Below are positions 12,093 through 24,700 of a stretch of DNA of 64,000 bases, in pieces. The stretch covers positions 551,258-615,257 of the forward strand of contig JANPWX010000168.1 in the NCBI GenBank assembly GCA_024734555.1, read 5' to 3'. Both the position numbers and the translations under genes were made by a program. Within the stretch, counting starts at the first letter, position 1; each line of letters opens with the position of its first letter. The notes below the pieces were generated by a model, which saw only the letters and a list, made by a program, of their open reading frames with translations, did not search any database and was not told the DNA's origin. Origin of the DNA: Trochalopteron elliotii. Lineage: Eukaryota > Chordata > Aves > Passeriformes > Leiothrichidae.

Positions 12093-13648
12093 TGCAGCAG
12101 AGAATTATACAGACAGAATTAGAGTTCCGACATATCTTTGATGTAAAGCTGTTAAACAAGCCACCAGAATCTGTTTCATATACTCCATCTGTGAAGCAGA
12201 GATAATTCTTGCATAAATACCCCCAAAGTATTTTGATCTGTCTGGGTAAAATAAGAGCTTGAGACAGGAACAGTTCCCTTCAGTAAAAGGGTAAAATTAT
12301 TTTTTTCTCCTTTTCTTGAAGATGTGGAGGAAGTAATAAAAGAAATGTTGCATTTCCTGTCAGTATCAGTGAGGGCTGAAAGTACTACTAATATCCTTTC
12401 CATTGAGTAAATAGGTCAGATTCATATTTTCTTGCTATTTAGAGTTTGAATTGCCCATTTTGCTGTTCAGCCACTTAGGGGAGATGCTGTATTTGACTGC
12501 AAAAGTTCTGAAAGCTTCTATTTTCATCCAGTTCATGCAACTATTCACATCAGGGAGGATAGAAATACAATCCTATAACATTATTTATATGAACTGAAAC
12601 AAAAAGGTCGTATTCTAGCTGTGCTGGCTTTAGTCTTCTCCCTGAACACTGATGAATAAATAAGGAGACTCGAACTGCTCATGTTAGTGACAATGGTTGA
12701 GCAGGCAGCCAAGGCCAAACAAGAATCTCCACACTGAAAACACAGCTGCATGTACTGACTGGGCAAAAGGCTACAGTTCTCTGGCTTTTTTTACTAGTAA
12801 CACTAGGTTTAAGTCTTCTACATGTAGCAATTAATTCTCAAAACACTCTCTGAAAGCCCTCTTGTTTTACTAGCCTTCAGTTCTGTTACAAAGGTGAAAA
12901 AATCTACAGGATGTAATTTGACTAAGGTCATGTCAATCAATGACAAGAAGAGGGAAATATTGTTATACCCTCTGCTTTCTAACTTTCAATTCAGCCTTGT
13001 AGTGTAGATTGGTAGAGCAAGGCCAGGGCAGGCATATCAGCTGGCACAGAATATGGGGGCTAGGTGTGAAATACAGGGAACCCGGCAGATAGGAGGAATT
13101 TTGAATAACAGAGTTAGGGCAGCAGATGACAGAAAGATTGATGAAGAAACATCTTTAATATCTGCTATTCATTTCTTTAGTTTTCTTAGCAGTACTTTTG
13201 CCATGATTTGGCCATGAAAAATTTGGGCTTTGAAAATTAGTTTAAGTTTAGTTTTAGGATTTTTCAGCTTCTTCCTCCTGCCTCTGAGCTCTTTGTCCTC
13301 TGCCTTTTTATTTTGTTCTTTCTGGTATTTGCAATATTTCCTAATTTATTTTCTTCTGGCAGTTTTAATTGCTATGCAGTTTTACTTCCCTGCCAAGTCA
13401 TTAATGGCAAGACATGTAGAATATGTCACATTTGTCAGGAATAAGTCAGGTTTATGCTTCCTGTAACTAGTAAAATATTTAAGTGCAGATGTAATGCTTG
13501 CATTTACTGATATACCTCCTCACCTCTATAAACATTTTTAATTTGTTTTTATTTATTGACTTTTAAAAGGTGAAACACTTACCTCCTGTAGAAGAAATAG
13601 TTCTGTTCCATTATTTGATCTGTAACTGGAGCTGAATTTACTGACAAT
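12093..13648. other. unique DNA, possible MIR-like remnant at 12890-12990
   Basis: No host exon is recognised. At about 12890-12990 'atgtaatttgactaaggtca' followed by 'tgacaagaagagggaaatat' and 'ctctgctttcta' resembles, weakly and in the right order, the reverse complement of the MIR core. I would not rely on that call without a profile search. The rest is unstructured. Confidence 0.4.
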
Positions 13649-14159
13649 TATAGCAGCAGCCCTCTTGTTAGAGGGTAAAAAAAGAGCCAAGGCACAGACT
13701 TCTTGTTCATCACTGCATAAAAAGGGTGCTGGTTTATTCCTCTTTACAGCTCAGCCATCCTGACTCCAACTATTCACTGACTCTGGCTGCAGCAAGTTCC
13801 CACTGTAGGTTTCCCTTGCAGCCTCTGACTGCTGGTTATTTCCTGCTAAACTCTGACTGCAGGCTTTTACCTAGCTGGACTACAACTGCCATTCCAACAA
13901 CAGGCTCTGACTGCAGACCCAGACCAACCTCACAGCAGTGATTCTCTCTCCTCAGGACCCTTCTTCATGATCCTCTTGTTCCTTCTTCCTCAAGGTTCCT
14001 CCTCCCTCATGATTCCCCCTTACCAGCCAACCCACTGCCTTTTATCACACTTATCTTTATTGGATATAGCAGTTACTTATCAGAAGCCAGGCTGTATTGA
14101 GTAATTAACACAGCTGTTACTTATTAGGGGCAAAGTCACCTGTATTCACTTCTCCTACA
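13649..14159 (-). mobile_element. ERV LTR, family A copy 1 (probably the 3' LTR of a decayed provirus)
   Basis: This is the first of three copies of one LTR family in the window (others at 36540-37074 and 53296-53747), all on the minus strand. Shared landmarks on + are 'ccctcttgttagagggtaaa', 'aaggcacagacttcttgtt', a polyadenylation signal reading AATAAA on minus (13733-13738), several 'ctctgactgcag' units, 'tcacagcagtgattctctct' and 'gtcacctgtattc', ending in 'cctaca'. On minus the element therefore starts TGTAGG, as retroviral LTRs do. The left terminus is diverged ('tatagcagcagcc' in place of 'tgttgcagcagcc'). Unlike copies 2 and 3, I find no flanking 6-bp duplication, and coding-like sequence follows directly to the right. 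This suggests part of a provirus and not a clean solo LTR. Confidence 0.85.
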
Positions 14160-15085
14160 ACCAAAATCACAAGATATCTTTTTGTATTTGTTAAAATGGT
14201 ACCAGATTTCCCTTTCTTTTCTCTCATAGCTTCATATTTCTTAAAGCATACATGTCTTGAAAAAGGAATACCTCTCTCTGAAGTCCAGAAGTTTCTAGGA
14301 ACATATGGTCATGTTTAAAAGTCCTCTCTTACCTTCAGTCAGGGCAATGCATTATATACCTCTGCCACTTGATGACTTGCCAGCTCTGTGCTCTACTTGC
14401 CTCACAGAAGCCATGTTTCTACAAAGCAGTGCAATACCTCTAACATTTGATGTGCCTCATTAATTTCTGCAGCCTCCTCATTTATTAAAAGTCCTTCATT
14501 GTCTCCAGTTTTATTCTTTTCATGATTTGTTATAACCCATCCAATTTTCTCTTAACTGATTTGACTGGTCTAATTCATTCTGCATTTTGGCTGCCCTTCT
14601 CTTTGCTGCAATAACACACTCAGTGTATTTGTATTCTGTTGCCACCATTACCCAATTTTCTTTTAGTCTTAGATTCTCTATTAGTTCCTGGTTGCTTCCT
14701 ATTCCTTGTATTCTTTTCCAGATTTTTTTTTCTGTACAGCTGATAACATCCCTGCTTCAAAAGGAGTTTTCACAAAAGGTTCCATTTCATTTTCATTGAA
14801 CTTGAATGAGGAATTACAGAAAAAGCTATTTTTAGACAGGTAAATGGGAGTCTGAATGTTTAGCAGTCTGAGTATGGATTACTCTAGTCAGTCTAAATGG
14901 GGTTTGCTACAGACTCTGGTCTGTGTTAAAACTCCAATGAAATAGAAAGATAGTGGCAATTGACTGTCTAGTTGTGATGTTGCTGGTGTATTCATCATGT
15001 CTCTGTGTTCTTTTTTCCTTGCAATGCTTTCCAGTGTATTTGCCATTTCTAATGACAGTTTGATGCTTTTTTTTTAACACCAGGT
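14160..15085 (-). pseudogene. decayed coding-like region next to LTR copy 1, possibly ERV-internal
   Basis: On the minus strand this stretch holds several open segments in changing frames, roughly 15080-14900, 14865-14715, 14740-14510 and 14515-14410. Unusually for this window they read as polar, charged, helix-forming sequence. Examples are the local strings AAKRRAAKMQNELDQSNQLR and INEEAAEINEAH. A run of nine T on + at about 14722-14730 lies where two of the frames meet, a natural place for an old frameshift. Orientation and position match a proviral internal region upstream of its 3' LTR. I see no protease, RT, integrase or zinc-knuckle motif, so I cannot say whether it is gag-, env- or host-derived. 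Chance open frames remain possible. Confidence 0.3.
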
Positions 15086-17739
15086 GTTAAATTAGGTGAG
15101 CTGTACACTGCCTGATACTGAGTAGCTTTAATATTTTTTGCTGCTGGGACATGGAGGGTGTTACCAGAGCAGATGGACAGCTACTCTCCCACAAGTGCTC
15201 CTCCCAGGTGAAAACAAAAGGCCACAAATCTACTGCAGTCCTTCCATGTGTTTTATAACTTAGGAGAGCTGTTTAAACTCCACCTGAGGTTTAATAGAAG
15301 CTCTTCAGACCAAGACTTTCTGTCTTTGGGAAGAATTAATGTTCTTTAGGATGAACTGTAAATACTGTCCTAACCATTGGTGCTGGGAACAACTTGTGCC
15401 TAGCTGATCCTAACAAAATTAGCAGGAGTCATAGGCTGACTTCTACAGAATTTACAGAGGAGCTGTTTATCATCAGGTGCCCATTGCTCAACGTCTATCA
15501 ACAGAAACCTGTTGAATTTGCCCCTGCTAGTTTATAGTAGATTTCATCCATAGTGCTGTGATCAAGGAAACAGGGATTATATATTTCTTTTTCTGTAGGC
15601 AAAGTGTAGTTATTAGCAGGAAGATCTTGGTTTGTTTATGCTGTTTGTTTTAGTTTTCAAACTGAGCAGGTCAGACATTAACATTGTATCAGCCAGTGCT
15701 AAGGTAAGACAAGTCAGGATTGGGTGATAGGTGAAGTGTGATCAATATTGTATATTAAAATTTTAAATTTGTCATCACTGCTAGGATTATGTAAACTGTG
15801 GTGGAAGGGGCTAAATTACTGCAAAACTGCAAAGTGAGGGATTATCCCAAAGACATGAACTGACAACTCAGGAAAGCCTCTCCTGGAAAGCTGTAATACT
15901 TGGGGGAGTAAATAGCAGAATGGGCACCTCTAATGCAGTAGTTCGTGGAAATGCAGAGAGCACTGACATCATTGTGAAGGTCTCCTACACAGCAACGATG
16001 TTTGCACTTGGAAAGGGCTGTGAACCATTCTGTCTTCCCTTTTGCTTCCTGAGAAGACTGTGTTCAATGGAAAAGAAAAAAAAAACCTCTTGGATGTAGA
16101 GTTTAGGAAGCTGACAACAAATGACAGCTTGAAAGGGATGATAATTTTTTTTCTCCTAAGTAATGAGTTGCTTGCATGTTTGAAGAATGAAATAAATTCT
16201 ATACAAACTAGCAGAAGACTAAAAAACCCCAAAAGTTTCTCTTTTGACTCTAGCCAAATAAATGTGTTTAAACCCAAGCTTTCTTTTGGTCCATTTCACA
16301 AAACTCACAATTAAATGGGACACTGTCAGGACCAATTTTCTATTTTAAAGGAAGGTAGTTTAGTATCTCTGTCCTGTGAAAAGTCAGTTCACTTTTTCTT
16401 TACCGGGTCTTGAATTTTGAAGGAATGGTTAATTAGGAAGGTACCTGTCAAATGCTAAACCCCTATAGTGATTAGTCTGGATTATGTAGTGCCCTGTGGT
16501 GACTTACCTTTGTTATCATCCATGAATCATAAAAGATATTGAATATTTGTGCTACACAAAAAGCCAATTGATTTGAATCAGGGTGAAAGAAATGCCACAG
16601 CACAAATAATTCTAGTTCCTATACCATTTATAGGAACAGACTTTTATGTGGTTGTTAATAACTAAGATATAATTTTCTATAATTCTCTGTACAGTTATTC
16701 ATTAAAATCCCTACAGGAAATTCCTTCAAATTATAATATTATATAAATAGACTGGGTTAATACAACTGCTATTTGAATTTCTGTGAACAATGCTGTAATT
16801 TAAAGTATGTTCATGCAGTTTTTATACTCTCAGTCAAACTAGTTTAATTTAATCCAGTCCCTAACTTATGTATTATGTAAATCAATGTTCTTCCATGGGT
16901 ATTTTTGCTCTGTGGGTGGAAGACATTACCTTAGATATGCTTCTAAAATTGACTTTAACTGCTCATTTAACCAAAATTTAACCCTATTCAACTAGCTCGA
17001 TTAAGATGTGGTCAAGATTTCAATGAACATCAAAAAGGTTGATGCTTTTTTTTTGTAATGCTCCTTCTGTGTACAGGAGAAAAACTTTGTTCAGCTGGTC
17101 CTCTTGGTATAGGAGAAGGGCTTCTTCACGTAGGAGTTAAAAGAGTGAAACAAACAAAATTAAAAGTCCCTAATACGAAATTGTTGCTAATGTAGATTCC
17201 AGGCATTCCTTGGGGGATCAAAGCAAGAGTTACCTTAACATTCTGAATAGGTTGATATAAGAGTGAAATTTGGGTAAGAGTGAGTGAACTCTTGTTTAGG
17301 TAGTGTTGAACCACTACCTGTGTAATACAAATTATACATACAGAGAAGTGCCTCTGTATCAGAGACCGTGGAAATCAAATGCATTACCAGTTTTCAGAAG
17401 GACTTTGGATAAGACGTGGAAAATTGCTGGCTGGTGAGTTTGATGTCCTTACAGGGAGAAGGAAGCCATAGATAAATAAAATGTACTCGGGAAGAGCTGG
17501 TGTACCTTCTGCAGGAAAAAGCCATGTCTCATGATTCTTCTGTAGTTCCCTGAAGGAATCACTGTTGTGTGTTTGACAAAGGTGATCTAATTGAGGTTGA
17601 CTTCAGAAGGTCTTCAAAATCCCTCCAAAATACTTAGAGAAGCCAAACTGCCATAGGATAAAAGGAAAGGTCTTCGCATATATTAGTATCAGTTGAAAAG
17701 ACAGGAAACAGAAGGTAGGAACAGAAGGTAGGAACAGTT
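15086..17739. other. unique AT-rich DNA, no gene seen
   Basis: No recognisable exon or repeat. The open frames at 15969-16314 on both strands overlap each other and look random. At 17708-17733 a 13-bp unit, 'acagaaggtagga', is tandemly duplicated, a small slippage product. Confidence 0.5.
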
Positions 17740-18096
17740 TTTCAGTGTAGGATTTTCACCTGGCAAATTCCACCGAGATCTGCATGAAGACCCATGTTAT
17801 TCAATGTAATCAGTCTAGGAAACAGAGTAGAGAGGGAAGTGGCAACATTTGCTGATGGCATTAAGTTGTGCAGAGCAGTAAAAGAGAAAAATTTCTCCAG
17901 TGAAGAAAGGTCCTGAGGCATGGAGTGATAACATGGCAGAATAAACTCACTACAGAGAAAGGTACAGCAACAGAGATGAAGAAACTGGTTCTTAGCTTTA
18001 TGAACGTGACGAAGAGTTCTGAATTGGCTGTTACCAGGCAGGAAAGAGAGTGCAGTATTTTAATGACAATGAAAGTTCAGTGCTCTGTGATAATTA

Positions 18097-18141
<45 letters not shown>

Positions 18142-18725
18142 CAGATAGGTGTTGGGAGTGATAAATATGGAGAGCAAAATAAATATCATACATTTTCGAA
18201 TCTCAGCAGCTGATAGCAGAAAGAGGAACAAGGAAGATTGAAGTCACCAGATGACTTCCATATGAGAAGTGACTACAGAACTAACGACTCTAAAGGCTCT
18301 GGGAGTCTGCTAATGGGGATTGAAATAGTATTTATTAAATGATGAGCAACTGTGAGAGAAGAAATAGGCTCCAAGTGATCATTGTCTTTTCTGGACTGTG
18401 GAAGAAAAGCACCAAAATGTACTCTCAGGATATTCAAAACAAAGAGACAGAATCCAGTGTGTTCGCATAGTGTGCACCTGACACGTGGAATTTGCTGCCA
18501 AAGGATATTGTGCATGATAAAATCTTTGTGCAGCTTCAAAATTCTGAAAAATTTCATCCAAGTTTGTTAAACACAATCATTAGACTTCTAGCTGAGGAAG
18601 TGGTCTCCCCAAGTCACAGACTGGGGGTGTACTGGGATACATCACTGCATGTTTGTTCTGCTCTTGTGCAGAACTCTTCCCTAAGCCCGGGTTAGGCTGC
18701 CATTTCTGGAGAGACTAAATGGACT
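17740..18725 (+). mobile_element. ancient CR1/L3-like LINE 3' part
   Basis: Landmarks of the C-terminal ORF2 and 3' region of old amniote CR1/L3 elements occur in the right order. 'gcaacatttgctgatggcat' corresponds to the 'aaatttgctgatgacact' block, 'acatggcagaataaactcac' to the 'aaatggcagatgaaattcag' block, 'cctgacacgtggaatttgct' with 'gccaaaggatattgtg' to the 'ctgtggaactcattgccacaagatgt' block, and 'ggagagactaaatggac' to the 'gagacaggatactgggctagatggac' end. Divergence is high and reading frames are destroyed, so this is much older than the other CR1 copies. A 43-base A run interrupts it. The left boundary is uncertain. Confidence 0.6.
18098..18140 (+). repeat. (A)43 homopolymer
   Basis: Forty-three consecutive A residues lie inside the old CR1/L3-like element. 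CR1 elements do not end in poly(A), so this is not that element's tail. It could be expansion of an internal A-rich spot or the remnant tail of a lost or tiny retroposed insertion; no such cargo is recognisable to its left. The length is unreliable by nature and is a likely polymorphic or mis-sequenced site. It creates a spurious poly-lysine open frame on +. Confidence 0.95.
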
Positions 18726-21700
18726 ATTTTTATGTTCTGAGATATGGAAGATTGCAGAGTAATTTTTGTAAGCTGTTAATTTGTGTTTGTACGGTATATA
18801 ACTAGCTAGAACCTAAGCAAGCCCTTCTGTGTAAACTAGCATTTGGTGACATTAAGAGAGAGAAACACACAGATGCTATATTGTGGGACATGGACAAACA
18901 AGAACATGACACAATAACATACAGAAGATGTGTCAGAATGATGAGGCTGGGACTTGAATTTATCACTGTTCAACGAGGACTTGTTCTCACTTTAGGTATC
19001 TCACTTCTATCATCAGGGAATTGCTTGAGCTAAAATTAAGTTCAAAGGTGTTAATGCCAGAAAAAAAGGGAGATTTTTGTCTCCTGCCCTCTGGTAATGC
19101 TACGTAATTGTGCTGCCAGTACATTTTTCTGTTATAGGTGACAGTATCTTTAAGCATTATGGTTTCTGAATGGGACACATGGGGACCTGCTGGTAATCAG
19201 GGCTGGGGAGCAGAAAATTAGTAAGAAACCTGCTCCCATATTATAGGTCATAGAACAAGAGAGCAGAAACTACACCTATCCCCTGCTAACACCTAGATTG
19301 TCTAGAGGATGTGCAGGCTTTGCTGTTTCTGTGTGATACAAACCTGCAAACACATCCTTCCAGATGTGGAAACAATTTCTTCTACAGAGAGGATAACTGT
19401 TTGACCTTTTTGGAGGAGATTATTTTGTTGTGGAACTGATATGTTGTTAATCATAATATTGACAATATTGCACTATGGTGCTTTTAATGTCCCGACTGTG
19501 AGAATTTTCTTGGATAGCAGGGGTTTTTTAAACTCTACACATAGGACAAAGCTGGCTGAAGCTGCCCTAGGTGATAATGGAAACATCTGCTTTCACTGAA
19601 GGGTTTTCTTCTGTTAGTTTTCCTGTTCTGGATAGGTAATGTGATAGACAGCTCGTCCTTTTAAAAGTACCTTTCCCCCCCCCCACCCCGTTCTTTGTTT
19701 ATACCCTGGGAATCGCAAAAGTAACTTTGAGACGTCTTGCATAGCTGCCTTTCCTTGCAGGAATGTTTATTTCCCCTGGGAAATATTCACTCCTTCCCTT
19801 AGGTGTCACTGTTTATCGTTGCTAGACTCACACAGGCTCCGCAGGCATTCGGAGTCAGGCTGAATGGTGGTTTTGCTCCATCCCTCAGGAGTCTTGGCAA
19901 GTGTAATGTGTGTAGCCTGCTCTGCCAGTCTGTGCTGCCTCACATACTTGTCTCCCTCCTACATCAGAGAATAGCAGTGACAGCCTGTGTAAGGCTGTTA
20001 GCAGAGATCTATATTAGTGCAATGTTATAAAAGATACCTTGCCAGTAATTTCTCATGTGGGATATGCCTTAAAATGGGCTTGATGGTTGTATGTACTTCT
20101 TTTCTTTAAAAAAGAGTGATATTGCTAGTAAGCATGAAATTTCTCAGAAATCTAAGCTGTGAGCCCTTTAATTTTTTTAAAAAATTTTAGTTTTGCTTCA
20201 GAAAGATGTTGATTCTGGCAAATTTTTCCCTTTCTAGGTCAACTTTTTTTCATATCATCATTTTATTAAGAAAATTAAATCAATGTTTATGTATATAAGT
20301 GATGGAAAAAAATATTGCTGTCAACACTTGCCATTTACTCAAGAATTAATTCTTATCTCAAACCATCTATCTGATGGCTTGGGTCATCATACTGACTTCT
20401 AAGCAAGCACTTTAATTTCTTCCTGCTTCATGCAACTGTAGCATACAACTTCAAAACTTGTAAAATTGCCAGGGAAGGCTATTTCACCTGCCATCCATCT
20501 ATTCCTACAATGAATATCTAACGCTGTCACACCCAGGACCTTGAGCTATTTAGCTATATTCACTAGATCTCACTCATTACAACTGAAGTTGGGACTCCTT
20601 AGCAAAATCCTCACTGTGTGCAACAAAGGAGGCAAGCTGTGTCTACCATCACCTCCTCAGGAGATTGCTTGCTTTGGTAGACAGGAGTTTTAAACTATTT
20701 TTATGCTTTCAGAAACCTCCATTGTTTTTACACGAAGCCTAAAAACCTAAAAATTGCAAAAGTTGAACTACCATGCATAAGAAGTTTACAGTATTGAATG
20801 TTTGCAACATCAGATAAAAATATAACTGGAAGAAAACGAACTGTGAAGGTTTAGGTGATTGGGTTTTATTTTTCTTTATTTGTTTTATGTTGTGAAGGTA
20901 TTAAAAAAATTTCTCTAAGGGTGGAGTCTCTTGTTTTTAATCCAAGAATGACCTAGCATTATGGGGGGAAAAAAGTAGATCAGACTGGCTAGCGGATTAC
21001 CCAGGGAAAACTCTGGTATTTTTAACCATGCAAATAGCTAGTCATCTGTTTTGAAATAAAGAGGATTACTTTTGCTTGATGGCTCTGTGTTGTGTTTTTG
21101 CTGTGCCCGGAGTATGAACCCTGCAGCCTCCAAATAAGGGGAAAATGGCTGTAGATCACATCATAGCTTTAGCTCCAGGAAGAAAATGCTGCGGTCATTT
21201 ACAATGTTTAATCTAGGTTTGGACAATTGTGTGCATGCTAGTTCATTGATGGCTACACAAACAAGAACTGCAGCAGGATATGCTGCAAACAAGATATGCT
21301 GCACTCCTCATATAGGAGATTTCATCCTCAGTAAACGGAAAACAAAAAAACAAACCCCACTTTTCTATCCACAGGCAGAATTCCTTCTTGTTTCACCAAT
21401 AAGTAAATCAAGGAGCCATCTGTATCTCCTGCAGGGTTCAAATCTCACAGCCAGTTTCTCCATGAGCTGGCAACAATGTACATACACAAGAAAAATGGGT
21501 AGCACCACTTCTTTTCAATTACAAAGGGAACTTTTCCCCCTGTTGCTAAGCTATATGTCTCTTGTTATAACTCTCCTAACAATGCTGGTTTAGGAGACTT
21601 GTTGATTTGGCAAATTAATGATTCTAAATTACATATGGAAAAGGGTGAATTTTGCTCCCATTGAACAGTCTGAAAGGCTTGCGAAAATAAGAGGAGAACT

Positions 21701-24700
21701 AACTGCAAAGAGAGTGTCCCTGGGGATTTTCACACTACTGGCCAACCTGCTTTTTGTACCAATAATACGTTATTGACATTTAAATGTTATTTTATGACGC
21801 TATAGTCAGCGGGAAGAATTTTTTGTTATTTCAGCTGAAAGGAAGTCAAAGATCAATGTCATTTCTGGTATGTATATCTTAAAACTGAACACTAGAATAG
21901 TGTTCACTGATGGTTTTTGTGTCATACTTATATATTTCAAGCAGGATACTAATACAGTCTTGCTTTAGTAGAGCAGAGGTCATTGGATCAAACCATTCTA
22001 ACTGCAAATGGCAGTCAGGTCTATTAAAAGAAGAGCAGGTCATCTTGCATGAAATGTGAGTGGAACTAATAATGTGACTGCTTGCCTTTTGTTTCGTTTA
22101 GGTTTGTTTTTTTTAACAATCAAGGACCACAGATACTTTTGCAACCTTTTTCTCTTTTTCCTGTCTTTGTCATTAATTTTATCTCACATCTGAATACCCA
22201 TGACTTTGAAAGTGCATGTTTTTCCAAGTACATATTACCAAGATACATGGGTAGAAAGTGTATTTTGAAACTGTTTCTAGCTGGTTTGTTGAGTACACTC
22301 AATTAGAAAAGATGTCTGGCCAATTTTTCTCTTCTGTGTTGTTTGGCTTCTGTTGAATCTTGAATTTTAAGGTATTCTGAGAAAAGCATGAACAGAAGAA
22401 CGTTATATGTATTGGCTACAAAATACAATGCTATAAAGAAGCAGTCTGAAGATAAGTGATGTCTCTTCTAAACACTTCCATGGATTAACTAATTATATCT
22501 GCCACTAATTTTAAAATATGGTTAGAGAAATGTTTCTTAAGAGAACTTGGAACAATGCACTGTCGAAGGTGAATAACAAGAACAACTCCCTGCCCTGTAC
22601 ACTCCCTGCCTACTTATGCAATGTGCTGTTTGGTTTGGTTATTTTTTTCAATTCTGTTTCTATGAAGTCATTATTTTTACTTTAGAGAGGCCTAGTTTAT
22701 GATTATTTTTTTAAAGCTTGGGTTTGGCATTACTACAATGGCAGGAAGGGAAGGAATCATGGTGTTTGTGGGAATGGAACAGCACTTAGGCCCTCACCCT
22801 TCCTTACCTGTTTGGAAATTTCTGTTTCAATGACTGACAAAACCATGGACATTCGTGTGATAGAAGAACTAAGAGCAGACTGGTCAAGTGAGACTTTCTG
22901 ATATCAGATATGAACAGCAAAACAGAGTCTAGTCTTGTGGCAATGAGTTTCTTGACTTGTCCCAAAGACATGGCTTCAATATCCTAAGATTTTATTTCAA
23001 CAACAAAGTCTGTGTCTTCCTTGTCAGGATAATCCAATGATATAGTTTTGATGCACATTTTCCTCATGTCTGTAAGTTTAATTACAAGTTTTGTATCAGT
23101 ATTTTTGGTCTGCTCTATGTGATTTTTTCATGTTAGGAACTTAGTTGTCCACAATTACTCACCTGCTTTAATTGAAATAAGATTGCAAGCTGTCTGCCTT
23201 GGTAACCTCTTTGCCAAAAAACGTTCTCCAGAGGTAGAATTCTTCAGGGTTTCAGCTACGCTTTCTTGGTTCTTGATGTGGAGTCTGTTCAATCTCATGT
23301 GACACTGCATGCTGTCCCTTGGATCCAACCATTCTGTGTTCCCAGGAGGCTGTTTCTGATGGCTGACCGGACAGCCTGGCAAGAGAGGAAGAAGAAGAAG
23401 TGCTGTTGTGTTGGTGGAAGTCAGGAACTTCACTGAAGAGTCAGATTTCTGAAGATAGGCTCTGTGTTCAATTGCTCCGTTCTCTACCGCACCAAGTACT
23501 CTGCAAGGGAGAGTTACACCCCACTGCGGTCTGCTTGCTGGTCTGCAGAAGTTGAAAGAGCCTGAGAGCAACCAAGAGGAACTGGAGGAGTAATTCTCCT
23601 TGGGGGCTAGAGTTTGGATGGCTCAGTGAGCCATCGTTCACTGAACTTGGCCAAATAGGGTAGAAAGAGCAGGTTGTAATTCTGGCTTCTGGCATAAAGT
23701 TACCATTTTGGAATATCTACTGAACAGAGTGAGGTGAATCAAGTCACCCAAGTATGTCTGACCTTTTGCACAACAAAATGAGAATGGTTTTCTTGAAGGG
23801 TTCTTGTGAACCTAATCAGTAGCATGACTGGTATGAAAACAAAGGAGATTAGAAAATGTTAGGTACAATTCTAAATAATTCTCTGCAGTACACCAACTTT
23901 TGTCAGTTTCAATTACTTGTTCTCTACTTGTTCTCTCAGCTTTTATATCTTAGGATAAGGTTTGAATTTCCTGAATTCCTGCTCACAATCTGTTTCTACT
24001 ATCTAGAGGAAAAAAAAAGACCAGGAAAACTATCTTCTTATTTCAGGCCTCTCAAGCCCTGCATAGTGTGCAATTTTGTTTATAGCAACAGAAAGGTCAG
24101 ATGAAACAGGTTTCCATTTGCTATGCTCAGCAGCTGGTTTGATAATATTATTCATTCTCAGGAACATATCTCCTTCCAAACCAGATCTTCTCATAGAGGT
24201 AATGCCATAATCTTATCAACACTTTAAGAACTTTAATATTCTCTCTCTGATTGTCTCTCCTAACAGTTTGCAAGGAAAAGATCATTTATTCAGTGACCCT
24301 ACTGCCTTCGTTTGTCTCAGAAAAGTGTCTGAAGAGAATCTGAAGTCTTCTATTACCTAATGTAAAAATGCAATTCATTTTCTTCTGTCTCTTTGTGTAG
24401 TGTCTCAGGAAGAAACTTCCAATCCTTTGTTCTTCACTGCCAAGAAGCAGAGGAGCACAACAGCCTAGTTGCCCACAAATCACAGCAGGGAGTTATAAGC
24501 TCTAGCAGTGGTATAGCTCTTAGAAACCTCTTTGAGTGGTAATGAAGAAATAAAAAGGAAAGAAAGAAAAAAACCACAAAATGGTTCAACAGTTTCACAA
24601 GCAGTGGACAGTTATGGTACATTTTACTCCTTCTCCTACAACACCTTTGAAAAATGTCATTTGTCTTCTAGAAATGATGCCCTTTATTGTTGAGTCAATT

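Noticed and set aside
14207..14226. Purine-rich stretch on minus as the polypurine tract of LTR copy 1
   Set aside because: It lies about 50 bp away from the LTR start at 14159, whereas a functional polypurine tract directly abuts the 3' LTR.
17925..18161. 78-codon plus-strand open frame
   Set aside because: It ends in poly-lysine from the A43 run and lies within a decayed LINE; no start context or motif supports it.
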